Source of the DNA: Novosphingobium resinovorum
GTDB taxonomy: Bacteria > Pseudomonadota > Alphaproteobacteria > Sphingomonadales > Sphingomonadaceae
Direction of reading: 5' to 3'
Assembly: GCF_001742225.1 (NCBI RefSeq)
Contig: NZ_CP017077.1
Span: 62,001-126,000 of the forward strand
DNA length: 64,000 nt
Part shown: positions 16,619-25,350 of the stretch, piece by piece
How the letters are laid out: each line of letters begins with the position of its first letter
How positions within the stretch are numbered: position 1 is the stretch's first letter
Position numbers and translations under genes: made by a program
The notes under the pieces: generated by a model
Seen by the model: the letters and a program-made list of their open reading frames with translations, nothing else
Databases searched by the model: none
Told to the model about the DNA's origin: nothing

Positions 16619-16948
16619 ATGCCATTGGACCTTCCCAAGCCGATTGCCGACTACGTCGAGGCAAATGCCCGCCTCGATCTGGACGGCATGTTGAAGCCGT
16701 TGCTGCGCGAGGCCCTCTTCATCGACAACGGCAAACATTACGAGGGACAGGCTGCAATCCGCCATCTGCTCGAAGAAGAAGTCATCCCGGTGAAGGCCAT
16801 ATTCACGCCCGATACCATCCGGGAAGAAGGCGGCGATGTCGTGGTAGAGGGTCCCGCTCACGGTGACTTTCCGGGCAGCCCGCTCCGGTTCACCTATCGC
16901 TTCACGCTGGTGAGCGGCGCCATCAAGACGCTGAAGGTGACGGTATGA
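16619..16948 (+). CDS. SnoaL-like/NTF2-fold small protein
   Basis: A 109-residue protein of the SnoaL/NTF2 cone fold: KPIADYVEANARLDLDGM, then LFIDNGKHYEGQAAIRHLLE and FTYRFTLVSGAIKTLKV. The ATG at 16619 is preferred over 16613 because GAGGAG is directly adjacent to 16613 and at a proper distance from 16619. The stop overlaps the ATG of the following SDR gene by four bases (ATGA), so both are translated together. Family members act as isomerases, cyclases or binding proteins; the role here is unknown. Confidence 0.82.
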   Translation: MPLDLPKPIADYVEANARLDLDGMLKPLLREALFIDNGKHYEGQAAIRHLLEEEVIPVKAIFTPDTIREEGGDVVVEGPAHGDFPGSPLRFTYRFTLVSGAIKTLKVTV

Positions 16949-17733
16949 TCGTCAGAGCGGATCCCACCGAGTTCGCCGGCAAGCGCGTGCTCGTCAGCGG
17001 CGGCACCAAGGGTCTCGGCCGCGCGACCGTCGAACGCTTCCTTGCCGGCGGCGCGCGCGTCATCGCCGCGTCCCGAACGATCCGGAACCCGATCGATGCC
17101 GTCGAATATGTCGAGGCGGACCTGACCACGCCGGAGGGCAGCGAAACGCTGGCTAGGGCAGCGATCGATCGACTGGGCGGAATCGACATCGTGGCGCACG
17201 TCGTCGGTGGCTCGGCTTCGCCCGCGGGTGGCTTTGCCGCGCTGACGGACGAGCACTGGCTTGCCGAGTTGAACCTCAATCTGCTGGCGACCGTCCGGCT
17301 CGACCGTCTGCTGATCCCGCAGATGCTCGAACAGGGCAAGGGCGTCGTGGTGCACGTCACTTCGATCCAGTCCGTCCTGCCGCTGCCCGAATCCACGACC
17401 GGCTATGCCGCCGCCAAAGCTGCCCTCAGGACGTACAGCAAGTCGATCTCGAAGGAAGTCGGTCCCAAGGGTGTGCGGGTCAACGCCGTTTCACCTGGCT
17501 GGATCATGACCGAAGCCACCGGAGACTTTCTCCAAATGCTTCAGGCAGCCAACGGCGGCACCATCGAGGACGCGCGGCAGGCCGTGCTCGACGCCCTGGG
17601 CGGGATACCGATCGGCCGGGGAGCACAGCCCGATGAGGTGGCCGACCTCATCGCCTACCTTGCCGCCGATCGGGCTGCCGCGATCCATGGCGCAGAGTTC
17701 GTCATCGACGGTGGGACCATCCGGACTGTCTGA
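16945..17733 (+). CDS. SDR family oxidoreductase
   Basis: A 262-residue classical SDR. The cofactor motif VSGGTKGLGRATVERF is at residues 17-32, the catalytic Ser is in VTSIQSVLPLPES, and GYAAAKAALRTYSKS carries the Tyr-x-x-x-Lys pair. The C-terminal GAEFVIDGGTIRTV is typical. It is translationally coupled to the upstream SnoaL-like gene and probably controlled by the divergent LysR regulator. Substrate unknown. Confidence 0.92.
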   Translation: MIVRADPTEFAGKRVLVSGGTKGLGRATVERFLAGGARVIAASRTIRNPIDAVEYVEADLTTPEGSETLARAAIDRLGGIDIVAHVVGGSASPAGGFAALTDEHWLAELNLNLLATVRLDRLLIPQMLEQGKGVVVHVTSIQSVLPLPESTTGYAAAKAALRTYSKSISKEVGPKGVRVNAVSPGWIMTEATGDFLQMLQAANGGTIEDARQAVLDALGGIPIGRGAQPDEVADLIAYLAADRAAAIHGAEFVIDGGTIRTV

Positions 17734-18109
17734 GGCCGGCGCTCGTCCGCAAAGAAGCCGCTCGAAAAACGCTGACCGGCAGCTTCTGACAGGAGCCGCT
17801 GGTCGGCCTGTCTCACGTGGACAGCAGATCTGTCCCACGACCGTCGGGCAGCAGGGACCAATCCAAGTCGTCCGTAGAACGAGGCGCCAACGACCGGTTT
17901 GCCTCGAACCGGCCATTCGCCTGGTCTGAGGGTCTCGCTCGGTAGCAATTCGGTGCGACAGGCGAATAGCTGACTCAATGACGTTTACTGCGCATGTTAC
18001 TCGGACGAGTTTCTGAACGCTGATCGACGGCGACAGCCCGCCTTAGCCGATGGTTTGCCGACGTGCAGCAAACGGCCGTTTGATGAACATCTTTGCGAAC
18101 GAGACTTGA
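17734..18109. other. intergenic region, no gene seen
   Basis: About 375 bases between convergent genes. Open frames on both strands are short and arginine-rich, with no family resemblance or ribosome-binding site. I saw no RNA gene. Confidence 0.4.
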
Positions 18110-19003
18110 TCAGGATGTCGCCAGACGGAGACTTTTTACTATCCGCGATGTGTCTTTCGACGGCGGTAGGCCAAAGAAGCGGGAATACTCACGGCTGAAC
18201 TGAGTCGCGCTCTCGTATCCAACGCCGAATGCAACCGAAGTGGCGTTCCCCTCACCGTTCATCAGCATTGATCGGGCATGCAGCAGCCTTATTCGCTTCT
18301 GGTATTGCAGGGGGCTGAGCGCAGTCACCGCCTTGAAGTGGCGATGGAATGCGGACACGCTCAGCGCCACCATTTCGGCTAAAGCCTCCACGCGCAGCGG
18401 GGCCGCGAAGTTCAGCCTGATCCAGCGGATAGCGTTGCCGATACGGGCGAGCGCGGTTCCTGGCGCCGCGATGTCCCGCAGCATCCATCCGTGCGGGCCC
18501 TGGAGGACGCGGTAGAGCAGCTCCCGTTCGTACGCGGGTGCGAGCGCGGCGACATCTTCGGGCCGCTCAATAAGACGCAGCATGCGAACCCAGGCATCAA
18601 GCAAATCCGCTGTCACTGGCGCGACCGAAAAGCCCGGGCTGTAGAGCGCCCCTCCGGCAGGTTTGGGCAGGTCGGCCAGCAGGTCGGCGACGATCGCCGG
18701 CTCGAGCGTCAGGCTGATCGCGAGGTACGGCTCACCCCGTTCCGACGGATGCACCGCGCCAACCGCGGGCAGATCGACCGACATGACAAAATAAGTCGCC
18801 GGATCGTAGCGGAGCGATCGATCTCCGACCGTCATCGTCTTGGAGCCGGTGAGGATGAGGTTGATCATCGGATCGTACACGGCTGCAAGGTCGTGTTCCG
18901 GGATTTCTCCCTGCACCATCGCGATGCGGGGGATGCCCGTCTCGGTACGCCGGTTCTCGGCTCCGGCGGCCAGCCTGCGCAATTCTTCCAGATGCTCGAT
19001 CAT
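18110..19003 (-). CDS. AraC-family transcriptional regulator (AraC_N type)
   Basis: A 297-residue regulator. The N-terminal domain (IPRIAMVQGEIPEHDLAAVY, INLILTGSKTMTVGDRSLRY) is the AraC_N domain found in a proteobacterial subgroup. The C-terminal double helix-turn-helix contains VEALAEMVALSVSAFHRHF and SVAFGVGYESATQFSREYSRFFG. ATG 19003 is chosen since GAGAGG lies upstream; an ATG at 19030 is also in frame but lacks a site. It is divergent from the SDR-VOC-SnoaL-reductase operon starting at 19132, its probable target. Confidence 0.9.
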   Translation of the reverse strand: MIEHLEELRRLAAGAENRRTETGIPRIAMVQGEIPEHDLAAVYDPMINLILTGSKTMTVGDRSLRYDPATYFVMSVDLPAVGAVHPSERGEPYLAISLTLEPAIVADLLADLPKPAGGALYSPGFSVAPVTADLLDAWVRMLRLIERPEDVAALAPAYERELLYRVLQGPHGWMLRDIAAPGTALARIGNAIRWIRLNFAAPLRVEALAEMVALSVSAFHRHFKAVTALSPLQYQKRIRLLHARSMLMNGEGNATSVAFGVGYESATQFSREYSRFFGLPPSKDTSRIVKSLRLATS

Positions 19004-19131
19004 GGATCGCTGCCTCTCACGTCCCGACATTAGCGCCAAGTCATAAGCAGAATCAGGCAAAAATCGAGGAGAATTGGGTGAGCAGCGGCGGACGCCCGGT
19101 CGTACTCCGGAACCGAGATCTGGAGGCACGC

Positions 19132-19875
19132 ATGAAAGTCGTCATCATCACTGGAGGCAGCCGGGGGATCGGCGCCAGCACCGCCCGGCAGTGCGCCATG
19201 CAAGGCATGGGCGTCATGATAACCTACAACAGCAACCCGGAAGCCGCAGCGTCGGTCGTGGAAGGGATCGAGGCGGAAGGCGGACGGGCTGCGGCCCTGC
19301 GGCTCGACGTTGCCGACATCGCATCGTTCGCCTCCTTTGCCGAAGAGGTCCGTACTACGCTCGCAAGCAAGTGGAAGCGCACCGACTTCGACGCGCTCGT
19401 CAACAACGCCGGCTTCGGGATCTACAATCCGATTGCGACGGTGACCGAGGCGGAGTTCGACGGGCTATTCGCCGTCCACCTCAAGGGACCGTTCTTCCTT
19501 ACTCAGGCCCTTCTGCCGGTCATCGCGGACGGCGGACACATCGTGAACCTTTCAAGCGCCACGGCCCGGGTCGCGACCGCAGGCGTCGCTCCATACGCCA
19601 GCCTGAAGGGCGGCCTCGAGGTGCTGACCCGCTACATGGCCAAGGAATTCGGTGAACGCCGCATCCGGGCCAATTCGATAGCTCCCGGTGCGATCCGGAC
19701 CGAACTGGGCGGCGGGCTCAACGACGAATTCGAAGCGCTGCTCGCCAGGCAGACAGCGCTCCGCCGGGTGGGTGAGCCGGACGATGTCGGCGAGGCGATC
19801 GCCGGGCTCCTTTCGGACGGCAGCCGCTGGGTCAACGCGCAGAACATCGAGGTGGCCGGCGGCTACATCATCTGA
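19132..19875 (+). CDS. SDR family oxidoreductase
   Basis: A 247-residue classical SDR beginning MKVVIITGGSRGIGAST, with NNAGFGIYNP, NLSSATARV and the catalytic PYASLKGGLEVL, ending NIEVAGGYII. ATG 19132 has GGAGG five bases upstream and begins at the Rossmann strand. It is first in a four-gene operon with VOC, SnoaL-like and saccharopine-dehydrogenase-like genes, separated by ten bases or overlapping. The operon as a whole looks like a small-molecule tailoring or detoxification route controlled by the divergent AraC protein. Confidence 0.92.
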   Translation: MKVVIITGGSRGIGASTARQCAMQGMGVMITYNSNPEAAASVVEGIEAEGGRAAALRLDVADIASFASFAEEVRTTLASKWKRTDFDALVNNAGFGIYNPIATVTEAEFDGLFAVHLKGPFFLTQALLPVIADGGHIVNLSSATARVATAGVAPYASLKGGLEVLTRYMAKEFGERRIRANSIAPGAIRTELGGGLNDEFEALLARQTALRRVGEPDDVGEAIAGLLSDGSRWVNAQNIEVAGGYII

Positions 19876-19885
19876 GGAAACGCAC

Positions 19886-20287
19886 ATGCTCGATCACATC
19901 TTCCTCACCGTGAGCGACACGGATCGCTCCATTGCCTTCTACGAACGGGTGCTGCCCGTGCTCGGGATCACCGCACGTGGCGACTATGACGGGGAGGACG
20001 GACCTCCCGGCCATCCCGACCTGAAGGGCTTCGGCGCCAAGGGCCGCATGTTCTTCTGGCTTCGGCATGGCGTCGCCGCAGCGGGCGCGGTGCATGTCGG
20101 CCTGGTCGCCGACTCCGAGGCGATGGTGGACCAGGCGCATGCCGCCGCGATGGCCGCAGGGGCCAGCCAGATCCACCCGCCGGGGCCGCAGCTCCACTAC
20201 GATCCGCGCTACTATGCGGCGCAGGTTCGGGACCCGGACGGCTACAGCCTCGAGTTCGTCTTCAAGAGCTGGCAGCATGATGACTGA
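19886..20287 (+). CDS. VOC-fold glyoxalase-like protein
   Basis: A 133-residue VOC protein. MLDHIFLTVSDTDRSIAFYE is the first half-domain, and DPRYYAAQVRDPDGYSLEFVF the last strand with the metal-ligand-type Glu. The preceding stop is ten bases upstream, with GAGGAAA as ribosome-binding site. The 3' end overlaps the next gene by 11 bases. It is similar in layout to the VOC gene at 24092-24484 in the neighbouring cassette (both have the DPRYYAA/HPHYYAAY type end), suggesting related substrates. Confidence 0.88.
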   Translation: MLDHIFLTVSDTDRSIAFYERVLPVLGITARGDYDGEDGPPGHPDLKGFGAKGRMFFWLRHGVAAAGAVHVGLVADSEAMVDQAHAAAMAAGASQIHPPGPQLHYDPRYYAAQVRDPDGYSLEFVFKSWQHDD

Positions 20288-20633
20288 GGCCGATCACACA
20301 GGCGACCTGCGACCGATCGCAGACGCGCTGATCGCAGCGACCAACGCGTTCGACGTCGAGGCCGCGTTGGCGCTGTTCGCGGCCGAAGCCTTGATCGACG
20401 ATCCCTCAACCGGCGAGCGCTTCGACGGGAAGGCCGGCGTACGCGAGTACGTAGAACGCTTCTTCGTCGGCTACCGGACAGTCACTCGGCTGCTCTCGTT
20501 CACGAGCGCCGGCGAGCGCAAGGCGCGGCTGCGCGTCGATTTCACCGGCGATTTCGGACACGAGATCGGCCTGCTGGAGATCGTCACCGATCCCACAGGG
20601 CTGATCGTCCGCATCGACGCCGACCTCGAATGA
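20277..20633 (+). CDS. SnoaL-like nuclear transport factor 2 fold protein
   Basis: A 118-residue SnoaL-like protein: LIAATNAFDVEAALALFAAE, LIDDPSTGERFDGKAGVREY and VERFFVGYRTVTRLLSF. Two adjacent ATG codons (20277, 20280) overlap the end of the VOC gene in another frame, and the stop overlaps the next start. The complete overlap with both neighbours argues for obligatory co-translation. Function is unknown; the fold often hosts polyketide cyclases and isomerases. Confidence 0.82.
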   Translation: MMTEADHTGDLRPIADALIAATNAFDVEAALALFAAEALIDDPSTGERFDGKAGVREYVERFFVGYRTVTRLLSFTSAGERKARLRVDFTGDFGHEIGLLEIVTDPTGLIVRIDADLE

Positions 20634-21646
20634 TCCAGAAGAAAGCGACCGATACGATGAACAGGCTCATGATCTATGGAGCGGCCGGCTACACCGGTCG
20701 CATGGCGGCCGCGAACGCGAAGGCGGCCGGTGTCGACGTGGTCCTCGCGGGCAGGCCGCAGGACGAGGAGAAGCTGGTCACGCTGGCCGCGAAGACGGAC
20801 GCCGAGTACCGGCTGTTCGCGGTGGACGACAGGCCGGCAAGAGAAAGGGCACTCACCGGTGTCGCCGTGCTGCTCAACTGCGCGGGACCGTTCATGCGGA
20901 CGGCGGAGCCGCTGATGCAGGCCTGCCTGGCCTCCGGCACGCATTATCTCGACATCGCGGCCGAACTGGACAGCTATCGCCTGGCCGAGCGGTACGATCA
21001 GGACGCCCAGGCCGCTGGCGTCATGCTGCTACCGGGCAGCGGCGGAAGCGTCGCGATGCTCGGGTGCCTTGCCGGGCATGCCGCCAAGCGGGTGGCAAAT
21101 CCCACGAAACTGAGCATCGCTCTCCATGTGGCAGGCGGCTTCTCCCGGGGATCGGCCGTCAGCGCGAGCGAGAACGTGACGACCGAGACGCTCCAGAGGG
21201 TGGACGGGGCACTCGTCGGCCGCGCGGCCGACGAACTCCGCTCGTTCGACTTCGGCAACGGGCCGGCCATGTCCTTTCCGGTCACCCTCCCAGAATTGAT
21301 CACGATCTGGCGGGCAACCGGTATCCCGAACATCGAGACGTACGTGCACGTGACCGAAGGCGCTTTCCCGGAGGGCGATCTCGCGGCCATGCCAGATGGC
21401 CCCACGCTCGAGCAGCGCGAAGCCAACCGTTACCATGCGGCGGTCGAAGTCACGGGGGAGGACGGCACCGTCGTCCGCTCCATTCTCGATACGGTGAACG
21501 GCTACACGTTCACGACGCTCGCCGCGGCGGAGGCGGCGCGACGCGTGGTAGACGGAGAAGCCCAGCCGGGCTTCCAGACTCCTGCCGGGCTGTTCGGCGA
21601 TGGCTTCGCCGAGACGATCGCCGACACGACGATCGTCGACGCGTGA
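20630..21646 (+). CDS. saccharopine dehydrogenase-like NAD(P)-binding protein (trans-acting enoyl reductase type)
   Basis: A 338-residue protein with an N-terminal Rossmann fold (LMIYGAAGYTGRMAA) and the family blocks VLLNCAGPFMRTAEPLMQAC, THYLDIAAELDSYRL and LLPGSGGSVAMLGCLA. This is the saccharopine-dehydrogenase-like family that includes mycobacterial trans-acting enoyl reductases. ATG 20630 overlaps the preceding stop (ATGA); ATG 20657 is an alternative that starts nearer the Rossmann strand. It is last in the AraC-linked operon and may reduce a product of the upstream SDR/SnoaL steps. Confidence 0.85.
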   Translation: MIQKKATDTMNRLMIYGAAGYTGRMAAANAKAAGVDVVLAGRPQDEEKLVTLAAKTDAEYRLFAVDDRPARERALTGVAVLLNCAGPFMRTAEPLMQACLASGTHYLDIAAELDSYRLAERYDQDAQAAGVMLLPGSGGSVAMLGCLAGHAAKRVANPTKLSIALHVAGGFSRGSAVSASENVTTETLQRVDGALVGRAADELRSFDFGNGPAMSFPVTLPELITIWRATGIPNIETYVHVTEGAFPEGDLAAMPDGPTLEQREANRYHAAVEVTGEDGTVVRSILDTVNGYTFTTLAAAEAARRVVDGEAQPGFQTPAGLFGDGFAETIADTTIVDA

Positions 21647-21861
21647 TCGTCAGCACACGTTGCTTGTCCTCGCGATCGGAGGAATCCCTGGCTCTGGGCG
21701 GCACGATGCGCTGCCCAGGGCCGATCGTGGATGGACATAACGACACCCAGCATCTGTTCTAGCGTCGACCCGCGCCCGATCGACGATACGGACGCCGCCA
21801 TGTACAATCAGCAGCAGATTCGACGCGGATCGTAGCTTGGGGTTCCGTGCCAACTCGTTGC

Positions 21862-22590
21862 TCACCAAGGCTGGCGACCGTCACTTCCGAAAAAGCCGCC
21901 GGTCGGACCGTCCTTGTCGATCAGGGCCATCCTGATCGCAGGTTCGGCGCCTTCTTCCGGTGTCAAAAAGCCCGAGTTGCCGTTGAGGTCGGTTCGAACG
22001 TTGCCTGGCTCGACCGCATTGACCTTGATGCCGAACGGCTCGAACTCCTTGGCGAAGGAGACCGTCACGGCGTTCAGCGCTACCTTCGATGACGTGTAGG
22101 CGAGAAGGTTGACGGTCGAGAACAGCGAGGCCGGATCGGTGATGAGGGTCAGTGAACCCAAGCCGCTGCTCATGTTCACTATCCGTCCGTCCTCGGCGGC
22201 CCTCAGGAGAGGGGCGAAGGCCTGCGTCACCCGGATGGGGCCGAAGACGTTTACTTCGTAGGTGGCCTTCACGTCATCCATGCCGAGCTCGCTCGGCGGG
22301 GTCTGGAGATCAAGCACCATGCCTGCATTGTTCACGAGGACATGAAGGGCGTCGATCTCATGTCCGAGCGTCTCGGCTGCGCGACGAACGCTCGCGTCAT
22401 CGGCCACGTCGATCTCCACGAAACGGACGTCGAGGCCCTCGCCGCGTAGGGACTTCACCGCCTCCTCGCCTCGGGAATGGTCGCGTGCGCCCATCCATAC
22501 CGAGAGGCCGGCCGAGGCGAGGCCCTTCGCGATGGCACGTCCGAGGCCCTTGTTCGCGCCGGTCACCAGCGCCTGGCGCTTGTCGGTCAT
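21862..22590 (-). CDS. SDR family oxidoreductase
   Basis: A 242-residue classical SDR: QALVTGANKGLGRAIAKGLA, LVNNAGMVLDLQTPP, NMSSGLGSLTL and AYTSSKVALNAVTVSFA with the catalytic pair. The last part (GNSGFLTPEEGAEPAIRMAL, FFGSDGRQPW) is typical of carbonyl-reductase-like SDRs. It is the last gene of the minus-strand operon running from 25239 and begins seven bases after the repaired end of the preceding NTF2-like gene. Confidence 0.92.
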   Translation of the reverse strand: MTDKRQALVTGANKGLGRAIAKGLASAGLSVWMGARDHSRGEEAVKSLRGEGLDVRFVEIDVADDASVRRAAETLGHEIDALHVLVNNAGMVLDLQTPPSELGMDDVKATYEVNVFGPIRVTQAFAPLLRAAEDGRIVNMSSGLGSLTLITDPASLFSTVNLLAYTSSKVALNAVTVSFAKEFEPFGIKVNAVEPGNVRTDLNGNSGFLTPEEGAEPAIRMALIDKDGPTGGFFGSDGRQPW

Positions 22591-22597
22591 CGCTGCC

Positions 22598-23081
22598 TCA
22601 CTCCGCCGCGATTTCGGCCGGGGCGGCTGCGTGCTTGCTGATGTCGCCGAACAGGCGGGGCTCGATTTCGCGCGATGCGAAGCGCCATTCCCCGTCGTGA
22701 TGCTCGAAGGTGTCGAATGTAGCGGCCGGTCACGATCGGCTGCAGCGGCAGGCCAGGCAACTCCTGGTGGACGGTGAAGTAGCAGAACGAACTGGCGGCC
22801 GTCGCGGAGGCGACGTCGATAAGCACGTTCGAGACCGAGTGCCAGGTCCGGGGCGTGTCATCGACATGGTACTGGAGGTTGTTCCGCAGGAACTGCGCGA
22901 TGCTGTTGCGTCCCTCCACGATCGTACCGGCGATGTTGAACTTGGCAGCCGCCAGCAGCTCGGCATTCGCATCGACTTTCCCGTAGTCGAGATTGTGGAC
23001 ATATGCTGCAAGCAGACGGCGAACCTCGCTCTCGATGACGAGTTTGTCGATGGCGCTGAGGCAGGTAGCATCGGTAGACAT
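22598..23081 (-). pseudogene. nuclear transport factor 2 (SnoaL_4) family gene broken by a 1-base insertion
   Basis: The first 120 residues are a clear NTF2-like protein (LVIESEVRRLLAAYVHNLDY, LRNNLQYHVDDTPRTWHSVS, LQPIVTGRY). At 22716-22717 the frame shifts. Removing one T from TAC-ATTC gives TAC-ATC-GAC-ACC and restores DTFEHHDGEWRFASREIEP and an end at AAE, with the stop at 22598. As sequenced, the frame runs out of phase to 22587 and into the next gene. The restored stop leaves a natural seven-base gap before the SDR gene. This is either a recent inactivation or a base-calling error. Confidence 0.75.
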
Positions 23082-23239
23082 GCTATTTCCTTCATGTTGA
23101 TTTCGATGTGGCGTTCACGATCGGTGAGGTGCCATCCGTGCCCCCGGCCTGAGGGGACGGGCCGACGGCACGCAGGCTATGATCGCGGGGGGCGAGCGCG
23201 ATCACGGCAGCTCGGTTGATCGGGGACAAGGATGGTCGA

Positions 23240-23980
23240 TCAGACCTGCGAAGCGCCCCCATCGGCGAACAGTTCGGTGCCGTTGATGTAGCTGGCGGCC
23301 TCACTGCCCAGGAAGGCGACCGCGCGCGCGATCTCCTCCGGGCGACCGATACGGCCAATCGTGCTGCGATCGGCAAGGTAGGCCAGCGCCTCGTCGGCCT
23401 GCTCGCCGAGGAAGGAACGCAGCGAGGCGGTGTCCACCGGGCCGGGGCTTACGATGTTGATGCGAACGCCCGATCCCTTGATCTCCGTCACCCAGCCACG
23501 AACCATCGCGCGCAACGCCGCTTTGGTGCCGCCGTAGACGCTGAGGCCCGGACCTGGCTGGATCGAGGACGTCGATCCCACGATGACGATCGCGCCGCCC
23601 TCGCCCATAAGCGGCAGCGCCTTCTGGACGCAGAAGGTCACGCCTTTCACGTTGCTATCGAATGCGCGGTCGAAATGATCTTCGGTGATTGCGTCGAGCG
23701 GTACGATTTCGCCAGCGCCGGCATTGGCGACAAGCAGGTGGAGGCGACCGTACCTCTGCTTAACATGGGCATAGAGCGCGTCGAGGTCGGCGAGGTTCGA
23801 CATCTCGGCCTGCACGCCTTCGGCTCCGCTTCCGAGCATCGCAACTGCCTCGTCGAGCTTTTCACGGTTGCGCCCGGTGATGATGACGGTGGCATTCTGC
23901 GATACGAGTTCCTGCGCGACAGCGAGCCCGATGCCCGACGTACCGCCCGTCACGATGACAACCTTATCGGCGAACGACAT
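23240..23980 (-). CDS. SDR family oxidoreductase (paralogue of the SDR at 24499)
   Basis: A 246-residue SDR: VVIVTGGTSGIGLAVAQELV, LVANAGAGEIVPLD, VGSTSSIQPGPGLSVYGGTK (Ser and Tyr of the active site) and VNIVSPGPVDTASL-like block INIVSPGPVDT. The C-terminus ASYINGTELFADGGASQV nearly equals that of the SDR at 24499-25239, so the two are paralogues separated by one VOC gene. Probably part of the TetR-controlled operon; substrate unknown. Confidence 0.92.
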   Translation of the reverse strand: MSFADKVVIVTGGTSGIGLAVAQELVSQNATVIITGRNREKLDEAVAMLGSGAEGVQAEMSNLADLDALYAHVKQRYGRLHLLVANAGAGEIVPLDAITEDHFDRAFDSNVKGVTFCVQKALPLMGEGGAIVIVGSTSSIQPGPGLSVYGGTKAALRAMVRGWVTEIKGSGVRINIVSPGPVDTASLRSFLGEQADEALAYLADRSTIGRIGRPEEIARAVAFLGSEAASYINGTELFADGGASQV

Positions 23981-24091
23981 GGTGAGTTCCTTTATCGATG
24001 AGTGGCAGCGCCAATTCTGTCGGCGCGTCGCTGCTGAAATCGTGCGTGGGCGCGGGGACCCGACGCCGGTCCATAGCCGTGCGGACCCGAC

Positions 24092-24484
24092 CTACTCGGT
24101 CTGGCAGACGGCCTCGATGTTGTTGCCGTCGGGGTCGAGCACATAGGCGGCGTAGTAGTGCGGGTGGTATCGTTCGCGGACGCCCGGCGCACCGTTGTCG
24201 CGTCCACCATGGGCCAGCGCCATTTCGTGGAATGCATCGACGGCCGTCCTGTCGCGAGCGGTGAAAGCGACATGGCTGGGCAGGCGGCTGCCGGTCTCCT
24301 CGTGGAACCACAGGCTCGGATATCCATCCCGCCCGAACCCATGTCGCGCGCCCCCATGGGCGGTGCGCGCCGGATCGATGCTGACGACCCGCGACAGCCC
24401 GAGCGGCCTCAACGCCGCTTCGTAGAAGCGCCGGGACGCCTCGGCGTCGGCAACGGAAAGTTCGATGTGGTCGATGACGCTCAT
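24092..24484 (-). CDS. VOC-fold glyoxalase-like protein
   Basis: A 130-residue VOC protein: VIDHIELSVADAEASRRFYE, SLWFHEETGSRLPSHVAFTA and YHPHYYAAYVLDPDGNNIEA. ATG 24484 is chosen because GGAAG lies upstream and the beta strand begins there; an ATG at 24502 overlapping the preceding stop is an alternative adding six residues. It lies between the paralogous SDR genes. Metal-dependent lyase or dioxygenase activity is possible from the fold only. Confidence 0.87.
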   Translation of the reverse strand: MSVIDHIELSVADAEASRRFYEAALRPLGLSRVVSIDPARTAHGGARHGFGRDGYPSLWFHEETGSRLPSHVAFTARDRTAVDAFHEMALAHGGRDNGAPGVRERYHPHYYAAYVLDPDGNNIEAVCQTE

Positions 24485-24498
24485 GGCCGGATCTTCCT

Positions 24499-25239
24499 TC
24501 ATGCCTGGGACGCTCCGCCGTCGGCGAAGAGCTCGACACCGTTGATGTAGCTGGCGGCGTCGCTGGCCAGGAATGCCGCGACTTCTGCGATCTCCTCCGG
24601 CTCGCCGATGCGGCCCATCGGGCTCTTTTCCCGCAGGAAGGCGAGCCCCTCTTCTGCATGCTCACCGAAGCCATCCCGAAGCGACTGCGTGTTGGTCGGT
24701 CCCGGGCTGACGATGTTGATGCGGATGCCGGAGCCCTTCAGATCGCTGACCCAGCTCCTCACCAGGTTGCGCACTGCCGCCTTGGTGGCGCCGTAGATGC
24801 TCATCGAGGGACCCGGGTCGATCGAGGACGTGGAGCCGACGACAACGATGGACGAACCCGGCCTGAGCAGTGGCAACGCTGCCTGGACGGTGAAGACGAT
24901 GCCCTTTACGTTGGTGTCGAACTGCTGGTCGTAAGCCGCCTCGGTGATCTGCCCCAGAGGTGCGTGGACACCCCCGCCTGCATTGGCGACCAAGGTGTCG
25001 ATCCGGCCGAAGTCGATACGTATCTGCGAGAAAAGCGTCTCGAGGCTGGCGGGGCTGGAGACGTCGACGACGATACCGGATGCGTTCGCGCCCAGCTCAC
25101 CCACCGCGCGATCCAACGCATCCTTCCGTCGGCCCGCGATGATCACCCGCATCCCAAGGGCAGTCATTTTCCTCGCGATCGCGAAGCCGATCCCGCTGCT
25201 GCCGCCCGTCACAAGGGCAATTTTCATATCCGTCGGCAT
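24499..25239 (-). CDS. SDR family oxidoreductase, first gene of the TetR-linked operon
   Basis: A 246-residue SDR: IALVTGGSSGIGFAIARKMT, LVANAGGGVHAPLG, VGSTSSIDPGPSMSIYGATK and SYINGVELFADGGASQA. The start at 25239 has AGGAG about eight bases upstream. It is divergent from a TetR gene, and the 16-base operator-like site at 25263 lies just upstream of its start, so repression by TetR is likely. It shares strong similarity along its whole length with the SDR at 23240-23980. Confidence 0.93.
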   Translation of the reverse strand: MPTDMKIALVTGGSSGIGFAIARKMTALGMRVIIAGRRKDALDRAVGELGANASGIVVDVSSPASLETLFSQIRIDFGRIDTLVANAGGGVHAPLGQITEAAYDQQFDTNVKGIVFTVQAALPLLRPGSSIVVVGSTSSIDPGPSMSIYGATKAAVRNLVRSWVSDLKGSGIRINIVSPGPTNTQSLRDGFGEHAEEGLAFLREKSPMGRIGEPEEIAEVAAFLASDAASYINGVELFADGGASQA

Positions 25240-25262
25240 CGCTCACTCCTGCTCATCCACGA

Positions 25263-25277
25263 TAATAGTGATCGCTA
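25263..25277 (+). promoter_or_regulatory. TetR operator site 1
   Basis: TAATAGTGATCGCTA is repeated exactly, in inverse orientation, at 26007-26021 beyond the tetR gene. The core TAGTGATCRCTA is near-palindromic. It lies 24 bases upstream of the divergent SDR start, well placed to block that promoter. Confidence 0.75.
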
Positions 25278-25298
25278 CTAGCAGTGCGCAAGGGGACG

Positions 25299-25327
25299 TT
25301 GCAACCATTTGTAGCAAACACTATAAT
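25299..25327 (+). promoter_or_regulatory. sigma-70-type promoter of the tetR gene, overlapped by a weak operator
   Basis: TTGCAA (25299-25304), a 17-base spacer and TATAAT (25322-25327) form a good housekeeping-type promoter, 24 bases before the tetR ATG. A diverged operator-like sequence (25308-25326) matches the downstream site at 25961-25979 at 15 of 19 positions and overlaps the -10 box, which would give autorepression. Confidence 0.65.
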
Positions 25328-25350
25328 CTACCTGCATCCAAGAGGGTCAG

